From NCBI GenBank assembly GCA_020342235.1, contig CP073212.1, forward strand, positions 186,001 to 250,000: DNA of 64,000 nucleotides, in the 5' to 3' direction. This stretch comes from Saccharomycopsis phalli (lineage: Eukaryota > Ascomycota > Saccharomycetes > Ascoideales > Saccharomycopsidaceae). Of the stretch, positions 1 through 11,600 are shown in pieces. The position numbers were made by a program, and so were the translations under genes. The notes beneath the pieces are model-generated. The model made no database searches. It saw only the letters and a program-made list of their open reading frames with translations, and was not told where the DNA came from. Every line of letters starts with the position of its first letter. Within the stretch, counting starts at the first letter, position 1.

Positions 1-3000
1 TGCCAGCCGCATTGCACTTGAGTAATTATCCCAGAGTCGAGTCGAGTTCTGGATATCAGTAAACACAAGTGCAACAACACCCTCTGGCGGTCTAATCTCG
101 TTGTTAAGCCGGATCAAGTTCGTGTCGTACGTGTCATTGCGGCTACGTTTTTGCTTCAATGGCAACAAACTCTCCTCGGTAATACTTAACCGAGCGCCGT
201 TGGTGTTTTTGCGCGTATTCAAACTCACAACAATCACCGTCAACTTGTCCTTTGCCCCATATGAAATCGCAAGATCTCGAAGCCGCAGTGCAGCAATCAT
301 CGGATCTTTTCTGTGCTGCGACACAACGTCCATTGCAAATCCGTAGCTGATGTAGTCCCACAACTGGCTTGTGGCCACAATTAGCATTTCATAAGTAGAC
401 CCCAACTCCAACCGGCTAATAAATGGGCACGCGTGGATGTGCGGCAAAAGGTTCAAGAACCCTGCCAGACGACTCACGTTCACCACTCCGTCCAATTCGC
501 CTTTGGAATTAATGTACCCTCCGCTCAATCGGATCCGCTCAAACTCCAGGCGCGTCGTAGGACTGTGTTTCTCGGTTAGAAGCTGGTACTCACCGTCTGA
601 CCGGCTGATCAACCCCATACAATCACCAACATTCGCCAGATACAACACCAGTCCCCGGATATAACACACGGTGATGCAGCATCCAGAGTCCATGGTTTCT
701 CCCTCGCCACATACATTTTGGATTTCTCTGTTGAGCAGCAAAAAAGCGCGTCTGAGCGCATCTTCAATCTCGTCTCCACCAGAGAGTTTCTTCAACTCGT
801 TGACAAAACATCGCTTGAATTCTTCGTGAACAACGACACAGACACGATTGCTGTTCTTTGTCGGCCCGTCCTTTCCGTCAATCAAGAAAAAAAGTAATTC
901 ATCGTCCCGGTCGCTCACATCGCTCGTGATCATCTCCCGACTGCTAATCAGATCTGACTGGCCCAAGGAGTCGGCAATACCGTACCCATAGCTTCCAATT
1001 TCAGTAGCCGTTGTCCGAACACGTGTGTCGACGTTCTCGTCAGGCAATTCCCCGTTACCAATCGTAACGCCAATCAACCCCAAGATCCGCAAATGTTTCA
1101 AGTCAAACCCGTCAAGATCAACAGGTGCATTTTGCTGTCCCGCAAAGTTGTCATACCGATTGAACAACTCAAACCGGTTGTTGCCAGAGAAGTTCAAGTA
1201 TCGAAGTTCGATATTGAACTGCCAGTTCCACTCAAAACGGTAGTTTCTCACGTTGTATCGCAACTGATTCAGACCCATGTCGGCCACACATAATTGCCGC
1301 ATGTTTCGAATTTCACTAGGAAGCGAATTGAGCCGATTATTGTTAAGAAAGAGCACCTTTAGTGACCCCAATTGCCCTAGATCGTCCCGTGCAAAAGTCA
1401 TCAACTCGTTACCTGAAAGATACAACTCCACAAGGTTTCGCAACCGTCCAAACACACCTGGAGGAATCTCCACGAGCCTGTTATACGAAACATTCAATGC
1501 CTTCAAGCTCAGAAATGTCAGGATCGCCTCGAAACACTCATCGGTTAACAAGTTGTCTGCAATCGACAAAAACAGAAGTGACATGGCTAAATTGCAAGAG
1601 TCCTCGCTGGCAGTACTTAAACTGCTCGTGATACTTTCAGTTACTCCGCTTATACCCCGCAAACTGTCGTTCCGACTACCCCGGTGTCGCTCACTAACAC
1701 GAGATGACATCGAATTGTCACGTGACCCTCCTCTGGAGGGAACGCTTTTTATCGGGAAGAGCAGCACCAAGTTACTAGAAAGGTTTAATCGGATAAGCGA
1801 GCAGTTCCATATTGAAGAAGGAATTTCTTTGATGCTGTTGCGGTGCAAGTCGAGAAACTGGAGGTTATGGAGGTCTCCGATGCTTTCCGGAATGCTCTTA
1901 AGGTCGTTATCATATGCTGAGAAGTATATCAAGTTGGAAAGCGTGCCAATTTGTGAAGGAAGAAACGTCAACTGGTTCTTGTCGAGCACCAAAGTCTCGA
2001 GATTGTGGAGCCGCACCAAGTCGTCATTGGTGAACGACGTAAGTTTTGCCTTGGATAAGTTGAGAGTAGTTAGATTATCGAATAGCATGCTACTGTAAGG
2101 GATTTCCACAATAGGGTTACGGTCTAGAAGGAGGATCCGTAGTTTTGATGCCTGAAAACGAACTCTGGACACGTTATTTTTGCTGGCTTGGAGCACTTCT
2201 AGCCGAGGCATGAGGCCTAGACTATCGAGGTTTGTGATGCTATTGTACTGGACGTTGACGGATTTCATACGAGACAACTGGCCGAGAAACTGTGGGAGCA
2301 GGGCTGTGAGGCAGTTTGTTGCAAGATTGAGGTCCTCGAGGTTGGTCAAATTGGTGATGCATTCTGGGATCATGCTAATCTGGTTGAAACTAAGGTCCAA
2401 AATGACCAATTCAGGCAATTGTGAGATGACAGACGGAAACTCGCGGAACTTGTTGAGTGCCAAGCTTAAGATTTTGAGTCCTTTAAGGTTTCCAAAGCCC
2501 GGCGGAAGCATGTCGATGTCGTTATCATTCATGTACAATTTTGTGAGATACCGCAACGATCCCAACGCATCGGGGATGCGCTTGATGAAGTTGTTGCCAA
2601 TGTCAAGACGGGTAAGCTTCTTGGCTTCAAGGATGCTCGAAGGAAATTCTTGAGCGCGGTTGTGGAGAAAGTTCAACTTCTTGAGGGAGTTGCAGGCGGC
2701 CATAAAGTCGGCGGGGAGGGTGATTGAGGGGTTGTGAGACACGTCTAGTTCCTCAATGTCGTAGGTATGCTGGTAGAATTCAATGGGGATGACGTCCAAG
2801 TTCATTTTCCGGAGGTCGACGTTTGTGTAGCCCTTGAGGGTGATTTCCTCGGGTTTTTTGTTGATGTCGTTTGACTCTAGCACGAATTTGCACAAGTAGC
2901 TTAAATCTTCCCCTCCAATGAACCGGAGATTGTCTCTTTTTATATCGTAGCCAGCCAAGATGAGCATGTAATTCTGCACCTCCAACGGCCGCTCAGTGAC

Positions 3001-4161
3001 CTGTAGCACCTTGGAAATCCCTCCCATTTGGAGAGAGATCCTGTAGAAGTGAGGATTGTCAAGGAAGAATTTCTTGGCGCAGTTGTGGAGGATCTGGGTG
3101 ACGGTGGTTTGTATAGGAAGATTGAGCGTCGTGAAGGCGCCGTCTGTCTTGAAAACCTTCAAAATGTACCGCCCCTTGAGTCGTGCCACGGTATCCATGA
3201 TGCCCTGTTCAGTCACCGGCTGGTGGCTGAGAAACCGCGTCAGTTTCGCCTCTATACGGTAATCGGCAAACGAAATGACATTGGGCTGCCTCTGAGACTC
3301 TTCTGTTTTGAAAGGGCTTGCGGTTAGCGGATCGGTTGAGTCGTCGTACAACTCCTGGCGGCGGTTGGTAAACGCATAGTCCTTGGTGACTGCCCAACTC
3401 TCGGGCGGTTTCCAATTGGACGACAATCGACGCTTGTCGGTATCGTCCACCTGCGGAAACACGCGGCCGGTCTCGGAGTTCACCACCCCCACCAAGCTGT
3501 CGGTATTAATGTCAATGTCAAAAAGCGAGTTCTTGGCCGGTTGTCCGCTGATGCTCCCCTTTCCCCTGGCAGACGGATATACTAGGTTGAAGATCGTCTT
3601 GCGGTGCGCCTTGCCTGCGCTTCCTCTCCGGCGCCGTTCGTCGTCGGCATCATCGTCCTCCTTCTTGATGAACTTGTTGAGGAGCGATGGCCGCTTCCGG
3701 GACGCTTTTTTGAACGACGGCTGGATCGGCTGTTTCAACGGCGGAACATTGATGGGGGCGTTCATTCGCGTCGCGTGGAAGCCCTTGTAGGCATGCGGAA
3801 GTCCGGGGAAGGAGCCCGATGTCGGTGAGGAGAGCACGCTTTCCGTGTCACCATCCGGCCTCTGGTCCTCCTTTTTCGCCCGGAGGAAAAGACTCAGGGC
3901 AGTCTTCTTGAACAAGGCCTTTTTCTTCTTTTCAACGTCCTTGGTGACAATTGTGCTGGTGCTTTGCCCAACTATAGACAGCCGCCGGCTGCTGAGTGGC
4001 AGCAAATCCAGCTCCACCTCGCTATGGCTCGATTTCCGCGGCGTCGAAGCAGTGCTGAACGCCATATCGCCGCCTCGAGGTGAGCTCGGCTGCGATCCAG
4101 TCACGTCCCTATTCTCGGGGTCCGGTCGTGGGTCAATGCTGTTGGAATGCTCAAGGTTCAT
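1..4161 (-). CDS. CYR1: Adenylate cyclase, N-terminal 1387 codons (truncated by window edge)
   Basis: This is the large fungal adenylate cyclase that makes cAMP from ATP downstream of Ras and G-alpha. Reading leftward from the ATG at 4161-4159, the frame is open to base 1. Seen in order: a basic, serine-rich N-terminus; a Ras-association-like region at about residues 332-415; a long run of leucine-rich repeats at about 447-967; and a PP2C-like domain at about 1060-1310 with LYLANVGDC-type and DKLTVIVV-type motifs. The first strand of the class III cyclase domain (LVFTDIQNSTRLW, about residue 1365) ends at the window edge. The domain order is diagnostic for fungal Cyr1. The catalytic core and C-terminus lie outside the window. 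CTG codons are frequent and probably read as Ser. A TTACCCG site lies 44 bp before the ATG. Confidence 0.96.
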   Translation of the reverse strand, partial: MNLEHSNSIDPRPDPENRDVTGSQPSSPRGGDMAFSTASTPRKSSHSEVELDLLPLSSRRLSIVGQSTSTIVTKDVEKKKKALFKKTALSLFLRAKKEDQRPDGDTESVLSSPTSGSFPGLPHAYKGFHATRMNAPINVPPLKQPIQPSFKKASRKRPSLLNKFIKKEDDDADDERRRRGSAGKAHRKTIFNLVYPSARGKGSISGQPAKNSLFDIDINTDSLVGVVNSETGRVFPQVDDTDKRRLSSNWKPPESWAVTKDYAFTNRRQELYDDSTDPLTASPFKTEESQRQPNVISFADYRIEAKLTRFLSHQPVTEQGIMDTVARLKGRYILKVFKTDGAFTTLNLPIQTTVTQILHNCAKKFFLDNPHFYRISLQMGGISKVLQVTERPLEVQNYMLILAGYDIKRDNLRFIGGEDLSYLCKFVLESNDINKKPEEITLKGYTNVDLRKMNLDVIPIEFYQHTYDIEELDVSHNPSITLPADFMAACNSLKKLNFLHNRAQEFPSSILEAKKLTRLDIGNNFIKRIPDALGSLRYLTKLYMNDNDIDMLPPGFGNLKGLKILSLALNKFREFPSVISQLPELVILDLSFNQISMIPECITNLTNLEDLNLATNCLTALLPQFLGQLSRMKSVNVQYNSITNLDSLGLMPRLEVLQASKNNVSRVRFQASKLRILLLDRNPIVEIPYSSMLFDNLTTLNLSKAKLTSFTNDDLVRLHNLETLVLDKNQLTFLPSQIGTLSNLIYFSAYDNDLKSIPESIGDLHNLQFLDLHRNSIKEIPSSIWNCSLIRLNLSSNLVLLFPIKSVPSRGGSRDNSMSSRVSERHRGSRNDSLRGISGVTESITSSLSTASEDSCNLAMSLLFLSIADNLLTDECFEAILTFLSLKALNVSYNRLVEIPPGVFGRLRNLVELYLSGNELMTFARDDLGQLGSLKVLFLNNNRLNSLPSEIRNMRQLCVADMGLNQLRYNVRNYRFEWNWQFNIELRYLNFSGNNRFELFNRYDNFAGQQNAPVDLDGFDLKHLRILGLIGVTIGNGELPDENVDTRVRTTATEIGSYGYGIADSLGQSDLISSREMITSDVSDRDDELLFFLIDGKDGPTKNSNRVCVVVHEEFKRCFVNELKKLSGGDEIEDALRRAFLLLNREIQNVCGEGETMDSGCCITVCYIRGLVLYLANVGDCMGLISRSDGEYQLLTEKHSPTTRLEFERIRLSGGYINSKGELDGVVNVSRLAGFLNLLPHIHACPFISRLELGSTYEMLIVATSQLWDYISYGFAMDVVSQHRKDPMIAALRLRDLAISYGAKDKLTVIVVSLNTRKNTNGARLSITEESLLPLKQKRSRNDTYDTNLIRLNNEIRPPEGVVALVFTDIQNSTRLWDNYSSAMRLA

Positions 4162-4204
4162 GGCAGGGTGAAAGTAGCCGCTCCAATGTTTACCTAATAT
4201 GAAG

Positions 4205-4211
4205 TTACCCG
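4205..4211. promoter_or_regulatory. Reb1-like TTACCCG site upstream of CYR1
   Basis: An exact TTACCCG heptamer lies 44 bp before the CYR1 ATG. The same word recurs shortly before VPS1, DED1 (twice), ZDS1 (twice) and PRT1, so it looks like a general regulatory factor site. Binding by Reb1 is inferred from the budding-yeast consensus. Confidence 0.5.
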
Positions 4212-4778
4212 GGGGTGTTAAAATTTTCTGCGATCATGCATGTAGACAAACATCACAACCGACGGTAGGCAAGCCGGTGACAATTGTCAGTGGGATATAG
4301 CAAACTCATTGGCTGTGGTGGTTTTTTTTCAAAGAGCACCGTATTCCGTGCGCTTTCCGCTTCTCTTCTGCTGTCAAGGTGACGCTTTACGTAGATCTGC
4401 CTGAGTTGTCTCATTCTGAGTACCCCGCCGGGGCAATGAGTGGCTTTACGCTGGTGTTCCGCCTGGTTTTACAGTTGGGATTTTTCAGTGCCGCTTTCCT
4501 TGTAATTCCGTTTTATTATTCTCCTGTTTGCTCGTTCGGCCTATGTTGATTGACGTCCATTAGTTATTGGCTGCCAATGTCATGTGTCTCTTTATGCAAG
4601 CTCTGCTTATGTTATGCAAGTGCACTGTCAGTCCATGTCATTCTGCTAGCCTAAAATATACTGCCGAGTGTATCACCATTTAGTAATACGCAATCTGGAT
4701 ATGCTGGTAGTGACTGGGTTTTATCCGATTTACTTAGTATCATGCCAGTTGTTCATGTGCAATCAAGTATGACAGAGT

Positions 4779-4948
4779 GTCCATCAATGTCCATCAATGT
4801 TCATCACTGTTCATCACTGTTCATCAATGTTCATCCCATATCCATCAAATGTCCGTCGAGTGTCCATCAATGTTCATACAATATCCATCAAATGTCCGTC
4901 GAGCGTCCATCCAATATCCAAATGTACATACAATATCCATCAATATAA
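4779..4948. repeat. Imperfect tandem repeat of 10-bp TGT(C/T)CATCA(A/C)-type units
   Basis: Units such as TGTTCATCAC and TGTCCATCAA repeat directly. They are followed by a longer unit of about 50 bp, containing ATCCATCAAATGTCCGTCGA, that occurs twice. The units leave several frames open by chance, so the open frames here are not taken as genes. Confidence 0.85.
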
Positions 4949-6677
4949 ATACAGCCTCATCTAACCATGATAAACTTCAACACCATCCACTACACACAAT
5001 CTTAAAACCATACTCGCAATTATCCCATTTTGCATATATTACCTTATTTATCCATGTGCAAATTTCCAAAGTTATATATACTCACGGCCGTAATTCCCCC
5101 CCAGCCACTACATAGCATTAGTTCCTTTGGCACTAAATTCAATCAGCGTAAATCTCTCACATTCCTGCTACAAGGACAACTGGAATACTCGTCCGAATAT
5201 TAAGCTTCGGGCCACAGCTATTACATCGGATTGCACATTATAGCAGAAACAAATTTTAAATACATTCAGCCGCGATTTCACATGCCAAATCAAAGACATT
5301 GGTATTGAAAACTCGCAAGAGTTTTACATTCCTTTGCTCGGCTCATTTCTTTGGCTTTTGCAGTGCACATCTTCATCTGGTATTCAGATCATGCAACTAG
5401 TGATCTAAAATTCTGTTTAAGTCGCCCTACAGATGTCACTGAATTAGGAAGTGATTTTACCTCGACTAATATATCAGAGGTGGCCATGACCTCAATAGCT
5501 TAATAGCCCATTAGATAGACCACCAAATCGTAAAGTGAGCATATTTATTCATACTGGCTCGGAACTTCTCCTCCAATTTAAAAACCCAGCCGAATTATCT
5601 AATGTGAACTTCATGTCGTGGTTCTGTCCAAACCTAGCCTATCCATTAGTCATCACGGCACAAGGCTCAATTATCTTGCGCATCATGTAGCCTCAGAGAA
5701 TTCATAGGATGATATCTGTACAGTGTTGATTCGAGTGACTAGGCCCATTCATGCTGTTATCGAATATTAACGAAACGAAAAATTATATACATGGTGTATC
5801 TACACTACCCAATTACCATGAGTCAACACACAGGAAAAGATAAACTTAAATAGTCCGCAATATTCTAGGTATGAAATTGCATTATTATTGCTCTGACTCT
5901 TTTGAACTACATTTAAATTGCCGTCGAATTCTGTCCTCTGCTCAGAGTGGAGGATCATAAATTAGTACATAATCATGTAAGGTGACTGGCACAAAGTACT
6001 TGTATCTTTTAGAAACTATTTCAATATTATCGAATTCCGAGAATAGTAATAACCGGGGAAGCAATTGTCCAGTATGTGCAAAAGAGCTATTACCATGTAT
6101 GGAATAATATGCTGATAGTCCAGTACATTCTCTCTATTTACCAAAGGGGTAATCAAATTTACGCATAAGTCCTATGCTAGGATATTACATAATAAACAGC
6201 AGGCCTAATGATTACCCGATCGATGGTTCGTTCCAGCATGTGCGCATTTGTCTAATTGGGCTGGTTGTGATATCATGATTCTCAAACCCGAGCCTATAAT
6301 ACGAGTTACCCTGACTATATGCTACTATAGAATCCCCATGGTATACAAACTACAGTCTATCGTTTTCAATATACTTTGTATATTACCGCACAAGACAAGC
6401 ATGGATATATTGATATTGCACACTTTCAATTCCGCACTCTAAGTAGCAATATTCGTTGGCTGGTGGCTGACTTTGGCATTTTCGATTTTCTTCCTTGTGC
6501 ATTCATTACCCAGGGAAAAGTCACCCACTCCATCACTCATTCTCTTACCAAGAAACCCTCAAACACCTGTCTAGACAAGCTGCTCGTTGTGTTTGACTTT
6601 TTGGTTTTCTCTTTTTTTTTCCTTTTCATTCTCTTGTCCTTTATTTGTTTCCTTGCTCCAGCTTCACCTCCACTTTT

Positions 6678-7226
6678 TCAGTCTCGTCTCCGTTTATTAT
6701 TTTCATAACTCAAAAATGTGTTCCAGAAAATACTTACCATATTCACACTCAACAAACGCAACTCCACAGGTACCAACCAGAAATTAAACGCTTGAAATGC
6801 AGGCCACACTGCCCAGTTGCCTTTCAAGGTCACTAAGTACTTTTCTTGTAAACTGCTCTTGATTTCTCCAATGGCTCTTCCCTCCATGATGCCCATGGCA
6901 ATGTAGTAGACTGGAATGGCCACTGGTGCAAAAACTAGCTGGTCGATTCCCACGCGGAGAAGCAAATTCACCGCTTTAGTTCCCAAACTGAGCAGCTGTA
7001 AGAACTTGTACCACCTATCTCCGATGGGCGCAAAGATAACACCACCATAAACTGCAGCACGAAACGTCCGCTTAAAGTCGTACGGAGTCGGTTTTTTGTC
7101 GGCTTTGTTCTCCTCTGGAAACCATACTTGTGCGATTACATCACCCGAGGAAAAAAGAAGTGCAGTGGTCACACAATTGACTAGCAATGGTCGCTTGCGT
7201 ATCAGTTGCTGATAAGCTCTGAACAT
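6678..7226 (-). CDS. SYM1: Mpv17/PMP22-family inner mitochondrial membrane protein Sym1
   Basis: This 182-residue protein belongs to the Mpv17/PMP22 family; budding-yeast Sym1 sits in the mitochondrial inner membrane and supports growth under heat and ethanol stress. The start MFRAYQQLIRKRPLLVN is the usual family N-terminus (a Y-x-x-x-L-x-x-x-P pattern), so the ATG at 7226 is preferred over a longer frame beginning at 7301. Also seen are GDVIAQ, the family-typical GPIGDRWYKF-like stretch, and the signature NFWLVPVELRLLSVN followed by IFWNTFLSY near the C-terminus. Length is close to the yeast protein (about 197 residues). It is divergent from LSP1, with a 410-bp shared upstream region. Confidence 0.93.
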   Translation of the reverse strand: MFRAYQQLIRKRPLLVNCVTTALLFSSGDVIAQVWFPEENKADKKPTPYDFKRTFRAAVYGGVIFAPIGDRWYKFLQLLSLGTKAVNLLLRVGIDQLVFAPVAIPVYYIAMGIMEGRAIGEIKSSLQEKYLVTLKGNWAVWPAFQAFNFWLVPVELRLLSVNMVSIFWNTFLSYENNKRRRD

Positions 7227-7586
7227 TGTAGGGCACGTGGTATGGGGGAAGAGTGAAATCCCGCAAGACAAGTTGCACACATGACACATCGAAACCCCCA
7301 TTCACCCCCATGACGTAAGCAGAGAAGCAGATGGGATGGTAGCAACGGAGAGGTGTAGACGAGCAGTATATGAATGAAGAGAGTGGCAATGAATGAGACT
7401 GGATATTAAAGAATGCCAATCAGTAGCATTGGGAGAAATAGAATATTAGCAATGGAGAGACAAGCAAGTAGGGGTTGAACTTGTGGAAACGGACTGGCAA
7501 GTTGAATATGGTATTTACTTCCTACCGAATTCGGCCGCTTTGTGAATATGCACCTCTCTGCAAGCGCCTATTGATTGCTCGCAATG

Positions 7587-7594
7587 TATAAATA
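7587..7594 (+). promoter_or_regulatory. TATA box of LSP1/PIL1
   Basis: TATAAATA lies about 50 bp before the LSP1 ATG, in the 410-bp gap shared with divergent SYM1. This fits the strong expression expected of an eisosome core protein. Confidence 0.5.
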
Positions 7595-7636
7595 GCGTGA
7601 CAATTCCAGTTTGCTGGAGAACATTTCTTTTTCAAA

Positions 7637-8602
7637 ATGCATCGCACATACTCGTTGAGAAATTCTAGAGCGCCTACTGCCTCTCAGTTGCAATCGCCAG
7701 CGCCTCCTACGTCGACCACCAAAAAGCATTATTTTGGAAAAGGTGGGATTGCCTCCAGTTTGCGAAAGAACACCGCCGGGTCCTTTGGGCCAGAGCTTGC
7801 TAAGAAGCTTGCGCAATACGTAAAGATGGAGAAAAACGTAATGCGGGCTCTTGAGTTGGCTGCTAATGAGCGGAGAGCAGTGGCAAAGCAATTGTCCATT
7901 TGGGGTGAGGAGAATGACGACGACGTGTCGGATATCACCGATAAGTTGGGAGTGTTAATTTACGAGTTGGGTGAATTGGACGACTTGTTCATTGACCGTT
8001 ATGACCAATACAGATTGACCATCAAGTCTGTGAGAAACATTGAGGCCTCGGTACAGCCATCGCGGGACCGTAAGGCCAAGATTACCGACAAGATTGCTTA
8101 CCTCAAGTACAAGGACCCACAATCCCCAAAGATTATGATCCTCGAGCAGGAATTGGTCCGTGCCGAGGCCGAGTCCTTGGTTGCTGAGGCACAATTGTCT
8201 AATATTACCAGAGAGAAGTTGAAGCTTGCCTTCAATTACCAGTTTGACTCTGTTAGAGAGCACGCTGAAAAGATGGCCTTGATTGCCGGCTACGGAAAGG
8301 CTTTGTTGGAGTTGTTGGACGAGTCGCCAGTGACCCCAGGTGAGACCAGACCAGCATATGATGGCTACGAGGCTTCTAAGCAGATTATTGTCGATGCCGA
8401 GACTGCTTTGAGAAACTGGACATTGGACTCTGCTGCCGTGAAGCCAACCCTCAGTATCAGACATGAGGACGATGTTTACGATACCTCCGACGAAGAGGCC
8501 TTGGAGAACGAGCAATATCAAAAGCAGCAAGAGGAGTTGGATGAGGAGTTGAACGGGTTGACTGAGACCGAAAAGAACTTCAGTGAGAAGGTCGCTGCTT
8601 AA
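7637..8602 (+). CDS. LSP1: Eisosome core BAR-domain protein (Pil1/Lsp1 family)
   Basis: This 321-residue protein is an eisosome scaffold that self-assembles under plasma-membrane furrows. The N-terminus MHRTYSLRNSRAPTASQL is almost identical to Pil1/Lsp1. The BAR core is recognisable throughout, including QLSIWGEENDDDVSDITDKL, IDRYDQYRLT, SVQPSRDRK, YLKYKDPQSPK and GYGKALLELLD. The C-terminus is short and acidic, as in Lsp1, without the long extension seen in yeast Pil1; the family cannot be split with certainty, so Pil1 is the alternative name. Leucines are mostly TTG and I saw no CTG codon, as expected for an abundant protein in a CTG-reassigned yeast. Confidence 0.96.
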   Translation: MHRTYSLRNSRAPTASQLQSPAPPTSTTKKHYFGKGGIASSLRKNTAGSFGPELAKKLAQYVKMEKNVMRALELAANERRAVAKQLSIWGEENDDDVSDITDKLGVLIYELGELDDLFIDRYDQYRLTIKSVRNIEASVQPSRDRKAKITDKIAYLKYKDPQSPKIMILEQELVRAEAESLVAEAQLSNITREKLKLAFNYQFDSVREHAEKMALIAGYGKALLELLDESPVTPGETRPAYDGYEASKQIIVDAETALRNWTLDSAAVKPTLSIRHEDDVYDTSDEEALENEQYQKQQEELDEELNGLTETEKNFSEKVAA

Positions 8603-11600
8603 TCACATAGTTAATATACAGTGAGCGTTGAATATGTAGAAGGCTGATAAATGCCTAAATGTCGCTGTGCAATATTGAGATTGGGTACTATCAGTATATA
8701 AGTGCCTTTGGTATTATAGGATTGCACTGAAGACAATCTCAATACAGAAATAGAGTTGCCTATTTAGAGTCGATGGCCTCAAACGGAAGTTTAATTGATA
8801 GTATCCAGAATGTTAAGTCGATCTATGAATACCACCACAGAAGTGCCAGTTGACATGAAAGAAAATTGCCAATACTAATATTGAAGAGTTGATCCAAGGC
8901 CAGTATCAAAAGGTGAAATTTATAATTCCCGTCAAGGAACTCATTTCAAGACCAGCATGCTAATTTCGGAAGTATTAATATGGTGCCTCTGTCATGATTG
9001 TGAACTTTCCTGTTAGGACCCTCTTCCACAAGTTTAAACCAGCGCGACGTATTTTTACTGCCAATGACAAAATCTCTGTCCCAGTGACGCTGTTTATTGT
9101 CCATGGTTTGACCAGCCCATGAAAGATGTTGGAAAGTTGAGTAGCTTCAGTTGTAATGAAATTTACTGAATGTGAAATCCTACAAAACAACAATCGCATT
9201 AACCGAATAAATGGGTAGCTTTTTTTTGTTATTGCGACACTATTGAGGGAGGCCTTTGAGAAGTTGCGTCCCATTCGAATAAAGCCTTTCCAAACATGTT
9301 GAATGTACAATGTGCTATATCCTATGCTTCGATTCCCAAAGTTTTAATTTCCAAACTTTTCCTGGATTTAGTTGCTGTTTTCCTGCAAATATTTATTTAA
9401 TCCTATGGTTATGGTAAGATTCCAGAGGAGGTGGAAACTTTTGCCGTCTATGACAAAGGATGGCACCGCTATGTATATCTGTCAGAAGAAAACGTTTTGT
9501 CTAGGGACAAACATATTCCGGCTAGCTTCGGTGGTAATTAGGAGTATGGGAGAGACGATGAGCTTTTGCCTTAATCGCGAGTGGCCTGGGCTATTCCAAA
9601 TTTAAGGTACCAGCACGGTAGCTTTACTAACGTGCTGTAAAGAGGAAAATTCTACTATTATATTTTTAAAAAGTATGTAGTTTCTTTTTTTTTTTTTTTT
9701 AATAGTTTGTACTCATCCTTTGAATTCGCTCTACAAGAAATATTAATGTTGTTACTCAGACAATGTCTACATAAGCTAACGCTTCTAGTAACCTAAAATA
9801 AAGATGACTAAACATTGGTACGGAAATTATATATAAATAAATAAACTTGATGTTGCCTCATTTCAATACTGGAAATGATTTTTCCGCAAGAGGGCAAGCA
9901 CCAGTTGACATGAAGCCTTCGATTACATTCACATGGCTATAGACCATGAATAGATATTATTACAACTTCATTCTCATTTGGTTGCTCAATCATAGACAAA
10001 ACAAAAGTCTATACAATTGGCTGTAATTCATCTGCTATTTTGCTAAATATTCGTAAGGCATTATTAAAATTAATCACCCAAAATCAAACTTGAAACTGCA
10101 TTTTGGTCAGAATGCAGTAAATAATACAGTGAGCTACTTCTGGTGTAAATGCTGCTAGACTTAAATGTCAGGAGAATATACGCTGAGCATGAGCATAAAT
10201 TTAGAGAGCCTAGCATTAAGTACATTCGTGAGCTCTATGAATAAGGGTTTCGAGGCTGTCAAAGAACCAAAAGACAGAACCATTAAGACGAGAAGCATAT
10301 TCACAATATTGAACTGTACGTCTTTGGACTAGAATAATTTTGCAAAAGGAAACTCAGTGTGTGATTACAAATTAGCAACTGAACGGATTGCAAGTCACAC
10401 CAAACTTGACAATAATTCACGCCTCGATTTCCGGTAACTCGTAAACTGGCCAACCCTCGTAAACCTTTTTTTAATAATAGTAATAATATTTATTCTACGC
10501 TTAGCTATATATTGTCTCCGGAAATATGATGATGCGACAAATATATTTTCGGCTGGGAAAAACCCTAGGCATCATGCTAGTGAAGAAAACACTGAATTAG
10601 TACTTGCGTACCTGCCTGGGATTAAAAACTTTGACGTGAAATGTTTTTGTTCAAGCTTCATAGTATCTTATTAGGCTATGTAGGAAGCCTGTCCACATGT
10701 GCCATTCGCAATTGTGGCCGCTGAATCAATATCGTGTGATGGAAGCGTCATTCCTCATCACGTTCTGGTATAAGCCACTGTGTGTGTTATGTAAGCTTTT
10801 ACCGAAGGATTATCTACATCTTAGCGAATGCAAGAACTATTATGCTGCTACTGGACTTGCGCCGATGCAAATTTCAAGTAGGTCTTACGCTTGCAAGTAC
10901 GTTCTATTTTAAGACGAGAGTCTGGTGTATGGTGATGGAACAGTGAAAAACTTTGCATGAGCAATTTCTTGGCATTCTAGAAGAAATCTTCAAATAGCAT
11001 CACGTGCGTTATACAAAGTATCAAGCTGAAGAGATTTATTGCAAATTGCAAATTAGAAGCCCCGAAACCTTGATCCGTGTAAGCCGGGCTTGGTTTCTTG
11101 GAACAGTATAATTGTTTGTTGCTACAATTGGCAATCAAGGGAAGCGATCACGTGCGCAATATGGAAAATGTAAAACAAAATCAAAACAAATGGAGGAGAG
11201 TAAATGGAGAAGCGAAAAAAATAGTCGATAGCAATAGTAAATAGCAATATCAATATCCAACAACAATAGTAAATAGCAATATCCAATAGCAATAGCGGAT
11301 GGAATGAAATAAACAAAAGTTGTGGTTGGCAAGACTGAAAAATAGATAAACAGAAAAAGATCAACAAGAGATACCGAGAAAACATGTCCGAGAAAACCGG
11401 TAAAGGCACGCCTGCGAGAGAGCTTCCTGTAGTAAAACCATGTACCTAGGACCATTGGACTAGTATATTTTGTCGAAATTTTAACGTCTCGACACGGCCA
11501 AAGTTTATTGGCAGCGTAAGAGGAGGTGTGCGTTATGAGCCCCATACACGTGACCTCCACGTATTTGGGCATTTTTGCTGATCTCCTTTTACACAACTCG

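Larger units (their letters stand above)
4162..6677. other. Gene-free AT-rich interval between CYR1 and SYM1
   Basis: About 2.5 kb without a convincing gene. Short open frames exist but show no family resemblance or start context. The only clear structure is the tandem repeat at 4779-4948. The rest is AT-rich, with no tRNA or coding signature that I can recognise. Confidence 0.6.

Noticed and set aside
8975-9310. 111-codon minus-strand open frame
   Set aside because: No recognisable motif, no promoter signal, and basic/hydrophobic composition as expected by chance.
10460-10560. Possible third copy of repeat R2 (AATAATATTTATT followed by TCTCCGGAAATATG)
   Set aside because: Only the AT-rich start matches; the diagnostic blocks CCAGAGGAG and TTTGCCGTCTA are absent.
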